Part shown: piece by piece, positions 26,141 to 34,368 of the stretch
Numbering within the stretch: position 1 is the first letter of the stretch
Layout: each line of letters opens with the position of its first letter
Assembly (NCBI GenBank): GCA_963805985.1
Contig: CAWDWG010000003.1
Location: forward strand, 186,001 to 250,000
Origin: Bog-257 sp963805985
Lineage (GTDB): Bacteria; Acidobacteriota; Terriglobia; Terriglobales; Acidobacteriaceae
DNA length: 64,000 nucleotides
Reading direction: 5' to 3'
Position numbers and translations under genes: made by a program
The notes under the pieces: model-generated
Told to the model about the DNA's origin: nothing
What the model saw: the letters and a program-made list of their open reading frames with translations, nothing else
Database searches by the model: none

Positions 26141-27496
26141 ATGCACACCATTCTGATCGTCGATGACGAGTCGCAGATCCGCAGCACGCTGGAAGGTGTG
26201 CTGGCCGATGAAGGCTATAAGACCCTGCTCGCCGGCAGCGGTGAGGAGTGTCTGGAACTCTTGCGCCATAAGTCTCCCGACGTGGTCCTGCTCGATATCT
26301 GGTTGCCTGGCATCGATGGCCTCGACACCCTGGAGAAGCTGATTGAGCGCGAAGATCATCCCGAAGTCATCATGATCTCCGGCCATGGCAACATCGAGAC
26401 CGCGGTTCGCGCCACAAAACTCGGGGCCTTCGATTTTCTCGAGAAGCCGCTTTCGCTGGAACGCACGCTGATTGTTTTGAAAAATGCCATCGACGCAAAG
26501 CGGCTGCGCAGTGAGAATCTGGAGTTCAAGAAACAGTTTCAAAGCCGCAGCGTCATCGTGGGCGACAGTATCCCCATGAAGGCGCTTCGCCAGCAGATCG
26601 CGCTGATGGCTCCCACCAACGGCCGCGTGCTGATCTATGGCGAGTCCGGTACCGGCAAGGAACTGGCGGCGCGGGCGCTGCATGCGCAGAGCCTGCGCAA
26701 GGGCGCCATGTTCGTTGAGGTCAACTGTGCCGCCATTCCTGAAGACCTCATCGAAAGCGAACTCTTCGGACATCGCAAGGGAGCTTTTTCAGCAGCGACC
26801 GCCGACAAGGAAGGGAAGTTTCAAAAGGCGGACGGCGGAACGCTCTTTCTGGATGAAGTCGGCGACATGAGTTTGAAGACGCAGTCGAAGGTGCTGCGCA
26901 CGCTCGACGAAGGCCGCTTCGCGCCCGTCGGTGACGAGGAGCCGATCACCGTTGACGCTCGAGTCATCGCTGCGACCAACAAAGATCTGGAAGACGAAAT
27001 CTCCAAGGGCAATTTCCGTGAAGACCTGTTCTATCGCTTGAACGTGATTCCGTTTTATGTTCCGCCGCTGCGCGAACGAAAGGAAGACATTCCCTTACTG
27101 GCGCGCCACTTCCTCAAAGAGTTTTCCGAGCGCTACAACCGGCGTCCCAAGGAAATCGCGGACGACGCGCTCGACGCCCTGGTGCGTTACTCCTGGCCGG
27201 GAAATGTCCGCGAAGTCCGCAATCTCATCGAACGTATTGTCATCATGAATCCTTCGGTTGCCAGGCTGGAGCGTAAGCATCTGCCGACCCTCATTTATCG
27301 CGACAGCGGACGCCGGACGCTCGGCGACTTTTCCAGTCTGCATCAGGCTCGCGCCGCCTACGAACGCGACTACATTCTGAAGAAGCTGGACGAAAATCAA
27401 GGCAGCGTCAGCCGCACCGCGGAAGTCCTGGGCCTGGAGCGCAGCCACATGTATCGCAAGATGAAGGCCTTGGGAATCACCGTTAAAGAGTCGTAA
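26141..27496 (+). CDS. NtrX/NtrC-family sigma-54 response regulator
   Basis: From ATG 26141 the protein has 451 residues. The receiver domain shows ILIVDDE (Asp8-Asp9), VVLLDIWLPG (Asp52, phospho-acceptor) and FLEKPLS (Lys102). The AAA+ domain has Walker A GESGTGKE at 167-174, LFLDEVGDM at 235-243 and the arginine finger region FREDLFYRLNV. The loop that touches sigma-54 is normally GAFTGA; here it reads GAFSAA at 214-219. A Fis-type helix-turn-helix closes the protein (GSVSRTAEVLGLERSHMYRKM). It is the partner of the NtrY-like kinase upstream. The altered loop makes activation of sigma-54 promoters uncertain. Confidence 0.92.
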   Translation: MHTILIVDDESQIRSTLEGVLADEGYKTLLAGSGEECLELLRHKSPDVVLLDIWLPGIDGLDTLEKLIEREDHPEVIMISGHGNIETAVRATKLGAFDFLEKPLSLERTLIVLKNAIDAKRLRSENLEFKKQFQSRSVIVGDSIPMKALRQQIALMAPTNGRVLIYGESGTGKELAARALHAQSLRKGAMFVEVNCAAIPEDLIESELFGHRKGAFSAATADKEGKFQKADGGTLFLDEVGDMSLKTQSKVLRTLDEGRFAPVGDEEPITVDARVIAATNKDLEDEISKGNFREDLFYRLNVIPFYVPPLRERKEDIPLLARHFLKEFSERYNRRPKEIADDALDALVRYSWPGNVREVRNLIERIVIMNPSVARLERKHLPTLIYRDSGRRTLGDFSSLHQARAAYERDYILKKLDENQGSVSRTAEVLGLERSHMYRKMKALGITVKES

Positions 27497-27563
27497 TTCG
27501 GCGCGCGCTGAAAGCCTCGAAAATCACATCGGGCCCATCCTCGTTCTGATATCCTGTCTCTCT

Positions 27564-27794
27564 GTGGCAAACAAGGTTTTCTTTGTGGTGCTGGTGCTCT
27601 GCACCGGGGCCATCGTAGCAGTCATTCTGGCGATTCATTTCCGCGTAAAGAAGCACCTTCGCCCGGATGCGGTACCGCCCGCCAGTTCTGATTCCCAACT
27701 GGTTGGTGTAGAGCAAAGCGCAGGCGAAACGCAATCCGGCAGCAAGAACTCTGCGGACGCCGCCGGGGAGAATCGCTCGATAAAGTCTTCTTAA
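27564..27794 (+). CDS. Small single-pass membrane protein (76 aa)
   Basis: A GTG start gives a short protein with one N-terminal membrane helix (VFFVVLVLCTGAIVAVILAIHF), a basic patch (RVKKHLR) and a polar, Ser/Gly-rich tail. It lies between the response regulator and bioY, 18 bases before bioY, on the same strand. I do not recognise it. It could be a small membrane partner of either neighbour. Confidence 0.5.
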   Translation: MANKVFFVVLVLCTGAIVAVILAIHFRVKKHLRPDAVPPASSDSQLVGVEQSAGETQSGSKNSADAAGENRSIKSS

Positions 27795-27812
27795 GTTCTT
27801 ACGAGGGACGTC

Positions 27813-28379
27813 ATGTCAAAAGCAATTCATTTCAATTCAACTACCGGCGAGCGTTCGGCAGTTGTCGCGAAGCAGATTGCCATCGTAATTTGTGCCAGCG
27901 CGGTGATCGCGGTATGTGCTCGTATCAGCATGCCGCTGCCCTATACGCCGGTTCCGCTTAGCTTGGTCAACTTCGGAGTGCTGCTGGTGGGTCTGTCGTT
28001 GGGAAGCCGCCGTGGGTTTGCTGCTGCTGCTCTGTATCTCAGTTGGGGAGCGATGGGCTTGCCGGTCTTCGCGTCAGCTGGCCCGGGCAGCTTCGCGCAG
28101 ATGCTCGGCCCTACCGGCGGATATTTGTGGTCCTATCCGGTCGTCGCGTTTCTGGCCGGTTGGATCGCGGAGCGCGGGACTGCGAGCTTTGTCCGTAATG
28201 CCATCGCGGCGGTGACAGGGGAAATCGTGTTGTTTGCGGCGGGAATCAGTTGGCTGGCAATCATGACGCATAACTGGCGCGTGGCGGCAGCCTTTGGGCT
28301 GTATCCGTTCGTCTTCGCGGAAGTATCGAAAGTGATGCTAGCTGCGGCGGCCTCCCTTCGCCTTCGCCGGAGCCTGTAA
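27813..28379 (+). CDS. bioY: Biotin transporter BioY (ECF S component)
   Basis: BioY is the membrane substrate-binding subunit for biotin uptake. The 188-residue protein has about six helices and the family motifs: RISMPLPYTPVPLSLVNFG near the start, GSRRGFAAAALYLSWGAMGLPVFA, and GPTGGYLWSYPVVAFLAGWIAER, which holds the conserved GPTGGY. The ECF ATPase and T components are not nearby, so BioY works alone or with a shared module. The ATG follows AGGGACGTC with good spacing. Confidence 0.93.
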   Translation: MSKAIHFNSTTGERSAVVAKQIAIVICASAVIAVCARISMPLPYTPVPLSLVNFGVLLVGLSLGSRRGFAAAALYLSWGAMGLPVFASAGPGSFAQMLGPTGGYLWSYPVVAFLAGWIAERGTASFVRNAIAAVTGEIVLFAAGISWLAIMTHNWRVAAAFGLYPFVFAEVSKVMLAAAASLRLRRSL

Positions 28380-28456
28380 CCCGTGCTGCTTTTGCTGTGT
28401 TCTTTCGCACGTCTTAACCTTGGACTCAGGCCAACTTCCTGGGTAAGCGCATTCTT

Positions 28457-29335
28457 ATGAGCTCCACTTCGAAAAAATCAATTCGCGAGATTACGGTCGC
28501 GCATAGTCCGGACTCTGACGACGCGTTCATGTTTTACGGCATGGCGACCAACAAGGTTCGCGTACCGGATGTGAAGTTTACCCACACCCTTTGCGATATC
28601 GAAACCCTGAATCGCAAGGCTCTCGACGGCTTCTACGACATCAGCGCGATTTCGTTCCACGCCTACCCCTACGTGCAGGATAAGTATTCGATCATGCCCA
28701 GCGGAGGCAGCATGGGCGAAGGCTATGGCCCCATGATCGTCGCCTCGCGCAAGATGGCGCCGGAGGAGATCGTTAAGTCCAAGATCGCAATTCCGGGCAC
28801 CATGACGTCGGCGTACCTCGCCTTAAAACTCTATGCCCCGGATATCGCGACCGAGGTTGTGCCTTTCGATGAGATCATTCCCAAGGTCCTCGAAGGGAAG
28901 TACGAAGCTGGGCTGATCATTCATGAAGGCCAGCTGACTTTCAACAAGTCGGGTTTGTACAAGGTCGTTGACATGGGCAAATGGTGGCGGGATAAAACGG
29001 GCCTTCCGCTGCCGCTGGGCGGTAATGCGATCCGTCGCGATCTTGGCCCCGACCTCGTCGCTGCCTGCTGCTCGGCTCTGCGCGACAGCATTCGCTACGC
29101 GCTCGAAAATCGCGAGGAGGCATTGCAGTATGCCGCGCAGTTCGCCCGCGATCTGGAGCCGCAGATGATAGACAAGTTCGTTGGCATGTACGTCAACGAG
29201 CGTACGTTGGACTACGGCCAGGACGGGCGCGACGCCATCGTTAAATTCCTGGACATGGGCCACGCCGCCGGGATCATTTCCCAGAAGCCGGCGGTAGAAT
29301 TTGCCGTCGCCTCGGCCGCAATTCCGGCCAGCTGA
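28457..29335 (+). CDS. mqnD: 1,4-dihydroxy-6-naphthoate synthase (menaquinone, futalosine route)
   Basis: MqnD converts cyclic dehypoxanthine futalosine to 1,4-dihydroxy-6-naphthoate, a step of the futalosine pathway to menaquinone. The 292-residue length fits. The signature HSPDSDDAFMFYGM is near the N-terminus, followed by DIETLNRKALDG, ISFHAYPYV and GGSMGEGYGPM, and the catalytic-site region IHEGQLTF and LPLPLGGNAI. Its presence implies that the host makes menaquinone by this route. Other mqn genes are not in the window. Confidence 0.93.
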   Translation: MSSTSKKSIREITVAHSPDSDDAFMFYGMATNKVRVPDVKFTHTLCDIETLNRKALDGFYDISAISFHAYPYVQDKYSIMPSGGSMGEGYGPMIVASRKMAPEEIVKSKIAIPGTMTSAYLALKLYAPDIATEVVPFDEIIPKVLEGKYEAGLIIHEGQLTFNKSGLYKVVDMGKWWRDKTGLPLPLGGNAIRRDLGPDLVAACCSALRDSIRYALENREEALQYAAQFARDLEPQMIDKFVGMYVNERTLDYGQDGRDAIVKFLDMGHAAGIISQKPAVEFAVASAAIPAS

Positions 29336-29349
29336 CAGACCCTTCTCCC

Positions 29350-29655
29350 ATGACCTTACAGGAATTTCAAGATTCGCTCCTGCGCGAGGAACCGCCCCGG
29401 CAATTCAACTTTGCCCTGGCGGGTTTGTGGTGGGATGCCAAGGGCGACTGGCAGCGCGCCCACGAATCCGCCCAGCAGGATGAAGGTCCTGCCGGCGCCT
29501 GGGTCCACGCCTACCTGCATCGCAAGGAAGGCGATCCCGCCAACGCCGGCTACTGGTATCGGCGAGCCGGCAAGAATCCATGCCGCAGCGCGCTGGAAGA
29601 GGAGTGGTTACAGATCACGGAGTCTCTTTTGAGCGAGAGCGAGCCCGCGCTGTAA
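29350..29655 (+). CDS. Conserved hypothetical small protein (101 aa)
   Basis: The 101-residue product, 14 bases after mqnD, reads QFNFALAGLWWDAKGDWQRAHE and AWVHAYLHRKEGDPANAGYWYRRAGK. Trp- and Tyr-rich helices with this spacing occur in a widespread family of uncharacterised soluble proteins that look like a short TPR-type helical hairpin pair. There is no signal peptide. It is probably co-transcribed with mqnD. Confidence 0.7.
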   Translation: MTLQEFQDSLLREEPPRQFNFALAGLWWDAKGDWQRAHESAQQDEGPAGAWVHAYLHRKEGDPANAGYWYRRAGKNPCRSALEEEWLQITESLLSESEPAL

Positions 29656-29704
29656 CCTGATATCGATCTGATCATTTCCATCACAAGAATCCCCCCTCGG
29701 TTCA

Positions 29705-29940
29705 ACAGGCTGCTAAGAAACTCGTAGCGCCGGCCTCCGGCCGGCTGTCCTGGCGGCGTCCCGCCGCCAGCGAAGGTCCGGTGTCGTGGCACGACCGTTC
29801 ACCGGGAGCCGAGAAACTCCCGGGTTCAGGTGTTTCGTATCAGGGCACGACTTCAGTTGTGCCGACGCCCTTTATTTTTCATCCGAGCCGGCGTCAGCCG
29901 GCGCCACAGAAGCTGCCGTCTGAGTTTTGCAGCAGCCTGT
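29705..29940. mobile_element. MITE-like element with imperfect 19-bp ends
   Basis: ACAGGCTGCTAAGAAACTC at 29705-29723 and its mirror GAGTTTTGCAGCAGCCTGT at 29922-29940 match at 16 of 19 positions. Inside are the GTAGCGCCGGCCTCCGGCC and GGCGGCGTCCCGCCGCC modules, TCAGGGCACGACTTCAG near 29846 and GAGCCGGCGTCAGCCGGCG near 29885. It is a longer relative of the prototype at 13347-13487, with an extra GC-rich module on the left. Confidence 0.6.
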
Positions 29941-30020
29941 CAAGGTCCTAGATTCCTTCGTAACCTTTGCGTGCTAGAATCAATCGCTCCCGCCCCGGAT
30001 TTCCCTCTGAGTCAAAACAA

Positions 30021-33000
30021 ATGGCGCTTACCTTCAGGTACCGGTACGTCGATTTCGGGACAAGGTTCACCGGCGATCCTCGACTCAGAGGCGACAGCAC
30101 CACCGATGCTCCGGGAACGCTCTTCGCCAATGAGCTGGTCACTGATGTCGGCGGTACCTGCTGGGGAACGAACGAGCCTCTGGCCATCATCGATCACCAC
30201 TTCTCTGGCGAAGGACAATTCCCGTCAGCATCCGCAGCCGTACTTCACAAAGCCAAGCTCGTTCGCGAAAGATTCGCCAACCCGCCGACCGACGTCCTAT
30301 GGCTGGTTTCGCACAAGGACCCGGACTTCGACGCCTTCTGTTCGATGTACCTGGCGCGCTGGATTATCGAATCGAGCGATGGTGTTGTCGACTGGCAAGG
30401 TTTTGGTTTGCATCCCGATGGTTGGCTCGACCTTCCTCAGCGTACAAAGATCGACTGGTTCAATCCGAATCCGGCCGCAGCTCCAGCGGAACTGCGCTGG
30501 GCGCTGTTACTCGCCGGCTACGCGTCTGCCCTCGACAGTCGTCGGCCGATCGCTTGCCCACGACGGCATCAGCTGAATTCCGTGCTTCTCGCAGCTCTCC
30601 AGCGAGGCCGCGACTACTTGAGTGAGACCAGTGGCGCAACAGAGTTCTTCGACGAGGCCAGACGGCTGCTGCAGTCCGGGAGCCGGAATCCTCTGTTTGA
30701 TTCCGTCCTCGACGGAAGCGCAAAGTTCGCTCCAGAACTCGCACTGCTCGACCATGAGTCCGAAGCATTCGAGCGGGACATGCGACGCGCGCGCAAGGCC
30801 ATCGTGTACTTGCCGGAGGCAGAGGCCCCGTCACCGCGATTCTTCAAGCATCCCAAGGAAGTAGCCCCGCTCGAAGTGCCAGCGCCAGATGTTAGTGCCG
30901 ACGATCTCTTGCTGGCGGACACGTTTCGTATCCCGACGGCCGGCATTTATCTGCGAGATCCGGAATGCCGGTTATTTCGCGAGTGGGCGCAGTTGGACGT
31001 GGAGACCGCTCCCCTGGGCACGGGTTTCGAATTTACCGCAATTGCCGATTCCAACGGACGTCCTGGCGTCGTCGTCAATCGAACCGACTATGTCTTCGCG
31101 GTCGATGGAGAGCGCGCCAATGGCCGCCATCTTTTCACCTTGTGGTCCCGGCTGGAAACAAAAGAGGTGGAAGCCGGGCGCGCCCGGAGGGAAGCGCTGG
31201 TGGAAGCTGCTCCGGCCGCACGAATGTCGGATCAACATTCTTCCACCCTCGGCGCGCTGCTGGCTGATCCCTGGTTCGGAGGCCAAAACACCTCTGGCAC
31301 GCTCGTCCGGACGCCGGCGCGGGGTACGTTGATCGGGCCGCCGGGCGCGCGCAGCGATTTGCGCGATGACCCCATCGTTGAGGAGGTTCGCACCGAGCTG
31401 GAAGGTCCCGTTTACTCCGCGGAATCTCTGGTGGCTGGACCGCAGGTGACAGTTCTCGATCTGTCGGCATCGAGGAGCCATCAGGATCTCGCACCTCGTC
31501 AGTTCGATCTCAACGATCCGCTCAAGATTCCCCCGCCGCCCGAGAGCTGTTTCCGCTTCGCGACCGTGCAGTTGCGAGCCGACGTTCCCATCGTGTCGCA
31601 GAGCATGCTGGATCGGCAGATCGCAGAAACATTGTGGCAGGTGCTTTACCCGGACATGCCCGGTGCAATACCGGCGGATTTTGAAGAGCATCACCTGGTC
31701 GTGACCGCGACTGCTGTGGGCGTCTGGGGAGATCGAGGGATTGCGGTCGCGCAGAAGCATCCGCACGGTCCTGACAAGGGGCTTCTCGGAGCCAGTCAGG
31801 CGTCTTCACTGCTGGATGATTTTGCCGGACTTGTATCCCTGCTGCGTGACGTGGATCGTTTGAGCGCGGACATGTCTGCAAGCATGGCTGCCGCCCCCTC
31901 GGCGGATACAACAGACAAATCGGCACAGAAGCACGCCGATCGCGCTCTGGCGGCGACGGTCGCTCACGCCGATGCGCTCGTGGTACGAGCGGCAGAAGTG
32001 AAACACACTCTGAGCCTGCCGGGCCACGATCTGCTGCGACACTTCGCCCAAGTCATCGGCGTTGACCAGATTTTCGCATCTTTGTACGATCTGAGTCAGA
32101 CGGCTTCCGAAAACCTGCGGCGCCAACAGCTAGCCGAGCAAGCAAAGCTGCTGGAAGAGCGTGACGCTGTGATTGCGACGGCGCGCAGCAGGCTGAAGTG
32201 GCTGGAAGTATTCAGTTTGGGTGTGCTCGCCATCGTTATCGCCGATGTGATCGCCTGGCAGCTCGATCTAGCGAGCCCCATGCGACATGCGTTGCTATTG
32301 TTGGCCGGCCCGCTAGTCATCGGTCTCGCTGCCTCAATCCTCAAGCCCTGGAAGCGCAAGCCGGAAGCCGTCGCAAGCGCCGGCGGAACTGCAACCGTGG
32401 TCCTGGCGATCATGGTCGTCGCATGCGTTGCGGGTTGGCTCGCCGGACTTTTTACTGGGCTGGGGAAGATAAATCTCGCACCTACACCACACCGAACCAA
32501 CACCTGCTCCGCGCAAGCCATCACACCTCCAGATTCTACAAATTCCGAGGGAGGCAGTATGGCCTTGTTCTCAATGAAACTGGACAATCTGCAGCAACTG
32601 TTCGTCAAAGAGTTGCGCGACCTGTACGACGCGGAAACCCAGATCACCGACGCACTACCCAAGATGATCGACCACGCCAACCATCCGCAGCTGAAGCAGG
32701 CTCTGCAAGAGCACCTCAGCGTTACCAAGCAACAGATCTCGCGCCTGGACCGGATCTTTCAGATGCTGGGCGAGAAGCCAACCGGTGAAACCTGCAAGGG
32801 CATGAAGGGCGTCCTCAAGGAGGGCGACGAGATCATTTCCGCGGGTGGCGACCCGAGCACGGTCGACGCCGGAATCATCAGTGCCGCACAGCGCGTGGAG
32901 CACTACGAGATGGCCGGCTACGGAACGGTTCGCACCTATGCCAAGCTGCTCGGCCAGCCGGAAATGGAAAAACTGCTGCAGCAGACGCTGGACGAAGAAG

Positions 33001-33065
33001 CCGAAGCCGACAGCAAGCTGACGGAAATTGCCAGCACCGTCAACGTGGAAGCGAAAGCAGCCTAA
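30021..33065 (+). CDS. Large membrane protein with DHH-like motifs, in frame with YciE/DUF892 domain
   Basis: The frame runs for 1014 codons from ATG 30021 (TTG 29967 is possible). The N-terminal part has LAIIDHHFSGEG (Asp58-His59-His60) and then WLVSHKDPDFDAFCSMYLA (98-107), like the DHH and H-x-x-PD-x-DA metal motifs of DHH phosphoesterases, but in the opposite order to the usual. A long middle region follows that I do not recognise. Near residues 735-822 are three membrane helices (VFSLGVLAIVIADVIAW, HALLLLAGPLVIGLAASIL and ATVVLAIMVVACVAGWLAGL). Without a stop it passes through a linker that looks non-coding (LAPTPHRTNTCSAQ) into a complete YciE-type protein that has its own ribosome binding site. 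It may be one fused protein or two genes of which the first lost its stop. Confidence 0.6.
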   Translation: MALTFRYRYVDFGTRFTGDPRLRGDSTTDAPGTLFANELVTDVGGTCWGTNEPLAIIDHHFSGEGQFPSASAAVLHKAKLVRERFANPPTDVLWLVSHKDPDFDAFCSMYLARWIIESSDGVVDWQGFGLHPDGWLDLPQRTKIDWFNPNPAAAPAELRWALLLAGYASALDSRRPIACPRRHQLNSVLLAALQRGRDYLSETSGATEFFDEARRLLQSGSRNPLFDSVLDGSAKFAPELALLDHESEAFERDMRRARKAIVYLPEAEAPSPRFFKHPKEVAPLEVPAPDVSADDLLLADTFRIPTAGIYLRDPECRLFREWAQLDVETAPLGTGFEFTAIADSNGRPGVVVNRTDYVFAVDGERANGRHLFTLWSRLETKEVEAGRARREALVEAAPAARMSDQHSSTLGALLADPWFGGQNTSGTLVRTPARGTLIGPPGARSDLRDDPIVEEVRTELEGPVYSAESLVAGPQVTVLDLSASRSHQDLAPRQFDLNDPLKIPPPPESCFRFATVQLRADVPIVSQSMLDRQIAETLWQVLYPDMPGAIPADFEEHHLVVTATAVGVWGDRGIAVAQKHPHGPDKGLLGASQASSLLDDFAGLVSLLRDVDRLSADMSASMAAAPSADTTDKSAQKHADRALAATVAHADALVVRAAEVKHTLSLPGHDLLRHFAQVIGVDQIFASLYDLSQTASENLRRQQLAEQAKLLEERDAVIATARSRLKWLEVFSLGVLAIVIADVIAWQLDLASPMRHALLLLAGPLVIGLAASILKPWKRKPEAVASAGGTATVVLAIMVVACVAGWLAGLFTGLGKINLAPTPHRTNTCSAQAITPPDSTNSEGGSMALFSMKLDNLQQLFVKELRDLYDAETQITDALPKMIDHANHPQLKQALQEHLSVTKQQISRLDRIFQMLGEKPTGETCKGMKGVLKEGDEIISAGGDPSTVDAGIISAAQRVEHYEMAGYGTVRTYAKLLGQPEMEKLLQQTLDEEAEADSKLTEIASTVNVEAKAA
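32559..33065 (+). CDS. YciE/YciF-type ferritin-like protein (DUF892), own start inside the long frame
   Basis: From ATG 32559, four bases after GGGAGG, the 168-residue product reads LQQLFVKELRDLYDAETQIT, LPKMIDHANHPQLKQAL and VEHYEMAGYGTVRTYAKLL. These are the helices of DUF892, a ferritin-like four-helix bundle with Glu and His metal ligands (Glu in KELRDLYDAE and EHYE). Relatives are induced by stress. The strong internal ribosome binding site suggests that it is translated independently of the long upstream frame, which happens to be in the same phase. Confidence 0.85.
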   Translation: MALFSMKLDNLQQLFVKELRDLYDAETQITDALPKMIDHANHPQLKQALQEHLSVTKQQISRLDRIFQMLGEKPTGETCKGMKGVLKEGDEIISAGGDPSTVDAGIISAAQRVEHYEMAGYGTVRTYAKLLGQPEMEKLLQQTLDEEAEADSKLTEIASTVNVEAKAA

Positions 33066-33083
33066 GTCACCAGGCTCTCATCA

Positions 33084-33116
33084 GGCCCGCGACGGTACGC
33101 CTTCGCGGGCCATTTT
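33084..33116 (+). terminator. Rho-independent terminator after the YciE gene
   Basis: GGCCCGCGA at 33084-33092 pairs perfectly with TCGCGGGCC at 33103-33111 across a ten-base loop, followed by ATTTTCG. It starts 19 bases after the stop and precedes carA. Confidence 0.65.
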
Positions 33117-33237
33117 CGTGCGCGCCAGCGCAATTCTGCACGATCCACAGTGCAGAATGCGGATTTCCTTGCATCCTCCTCTTATGCCCGCCCTCGTTAC
33201 CTGATAAAATCGGTAAAATCCACTCCCCGGAGTTCGA

Positions 33238-34368
33238 ATGCAGGCAATCCTTGCGCTGGAAGATGGAAGGATCTTCCGCGGCAAAGGCTACGGAGCAAAA
33301 GGTGAATGTTACGGGGAAGTTGTTTTTAACACCTCTATCACGGGTTACCAGGAAATTTTCACCGACCCCTCCTACGCCGGCCAGATCGTAGTCCTTACCA
33401 ATCCTCAAATCGGCAATTACGGCACCAACTCTGACGACAACGAAGCGACCCGTCCGTATATCGAAGGGCTGATCGTGCGCGAGTTTTCGCGCGTCAGTTC
33501 CAACTGGCGCTCGCAGGAGGTCGCCGAGGAATATCTGGAGCGTTACAAGATTCCCGTGCTGGCCGAGATCGACACGCGCGCGCTGGTCCGCCATCTGCGC
33601 GACAACGGCGTCATGCGTGGCGTGATCTCAACGCTGGAGACGGACACGGATAAGCTGATCGCGAAGGCGCGCTCGATTCCGAAGATGGATGGCACCGACC
33701 TGGCGAAGGAAGTTACGACGCGCAGCGTCTATCAGTGGGATGAGGGCGTGCGCTCGCATGAGCCGACGCAAGTGGTCGGTGTGAAAGACGCCGCGCCGAA
33801 GTACCACGTCGTCGCCTACGACTACGGCATCAAGCACAACATTCTTCGCCGGCTGGTTGGAGAACGCTGCAATGTGACCGTGGTGCCCGCGACGACCAGC
33901 GCCGAAGATGTACTGACCATGAAGCCCGACGGCGTGTTTCTGTCCAACGGGCCGGGCGATCCCGAGCCGGTGACCTACGCGCAAGAGAGCATCCGCAAGA
34001 TGATGGGCAAGGTGCCGATCTTCGGAATCTGCCTGGGACATCAACTGATCGGGCTGGCGCTCGGCGGTAAAACCTACAAGCTGAAGTTCGGACATCACGG
34101 CGGCAATCATCCGGTGAAGCAGATGTCGACCGGCAAGATCGAGATCACGGCTCACAATCACAACTTCGCCGTCGACCCCGATTCGCTGAAGCAGAGCGAC
34201 GTCGACCTGACCCACATCGACCTCAACGACAACACACTAGAAGGCCTACGGCACCGCTCGCTGCCACTGTTCAGCGTGCAGTACCACCCCGAAGCCTCAC
34301 CCGGCCCGCACGACTCGCACTACCTGTTCAAGGATTTCGTGAAGATGATGGAGGAGTGGAAGAAGTGA
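33238..34368 (+). CDS. carA: Carbamoyl-phosphate synthase small subunit
   Basis: CarA is the glutaminase subunit that supplies ammonia to CarB for carbamoyl phosphate, used for arginine and pyrimidines. The 376 residues include the N-terminal LALEDGRIFRGKGYGAKGE, GYQEIFTDPSYAGQI and the class I amidotransferase domain with the nucleophile in IFGICLGHQLIGLALGG (Cys265) and the triad region QYHPEASPGPHDS. GGAG lies just before the ATG. Its stop overlaps the start of a DNA methyltransferase, and carB comes only after two restriction-modification genes, which is unusual. Confidence 0.97.
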   Translation: MQAILALEDGRIFRGKGYGAKGECYGEVVFNTSITGYQEIFTDPSYAGQIVVLTNPQIGNYGTNSDDNEATRPYIEGLIVREFSRVSSNWRSQEVAEEYLERYKIPVLAEIDTRALVRHLRDNGVMRGVISTLETDTDKLIAKARSIPKMDGTDLAKEVTTRSVYQWDEGVRSHEPTQVVGVKDAAPKYHVVAYDYGIKHNILRRLVGERCNVTVVPATTSAEDVLTMKPDGVFLSNGPGDPEPVTYAQESIRKMMGKVPIFGICLGHQLIGLALGGKTYKLKFGHHGGNHPVKQMSTGKIEITAHNHNFAVDPDSLKQSDVDLTHIDLNDNTLEGLRHRSLPLFSVQYHPEASPGPHDSHYLFKDFVKMMEEWKK

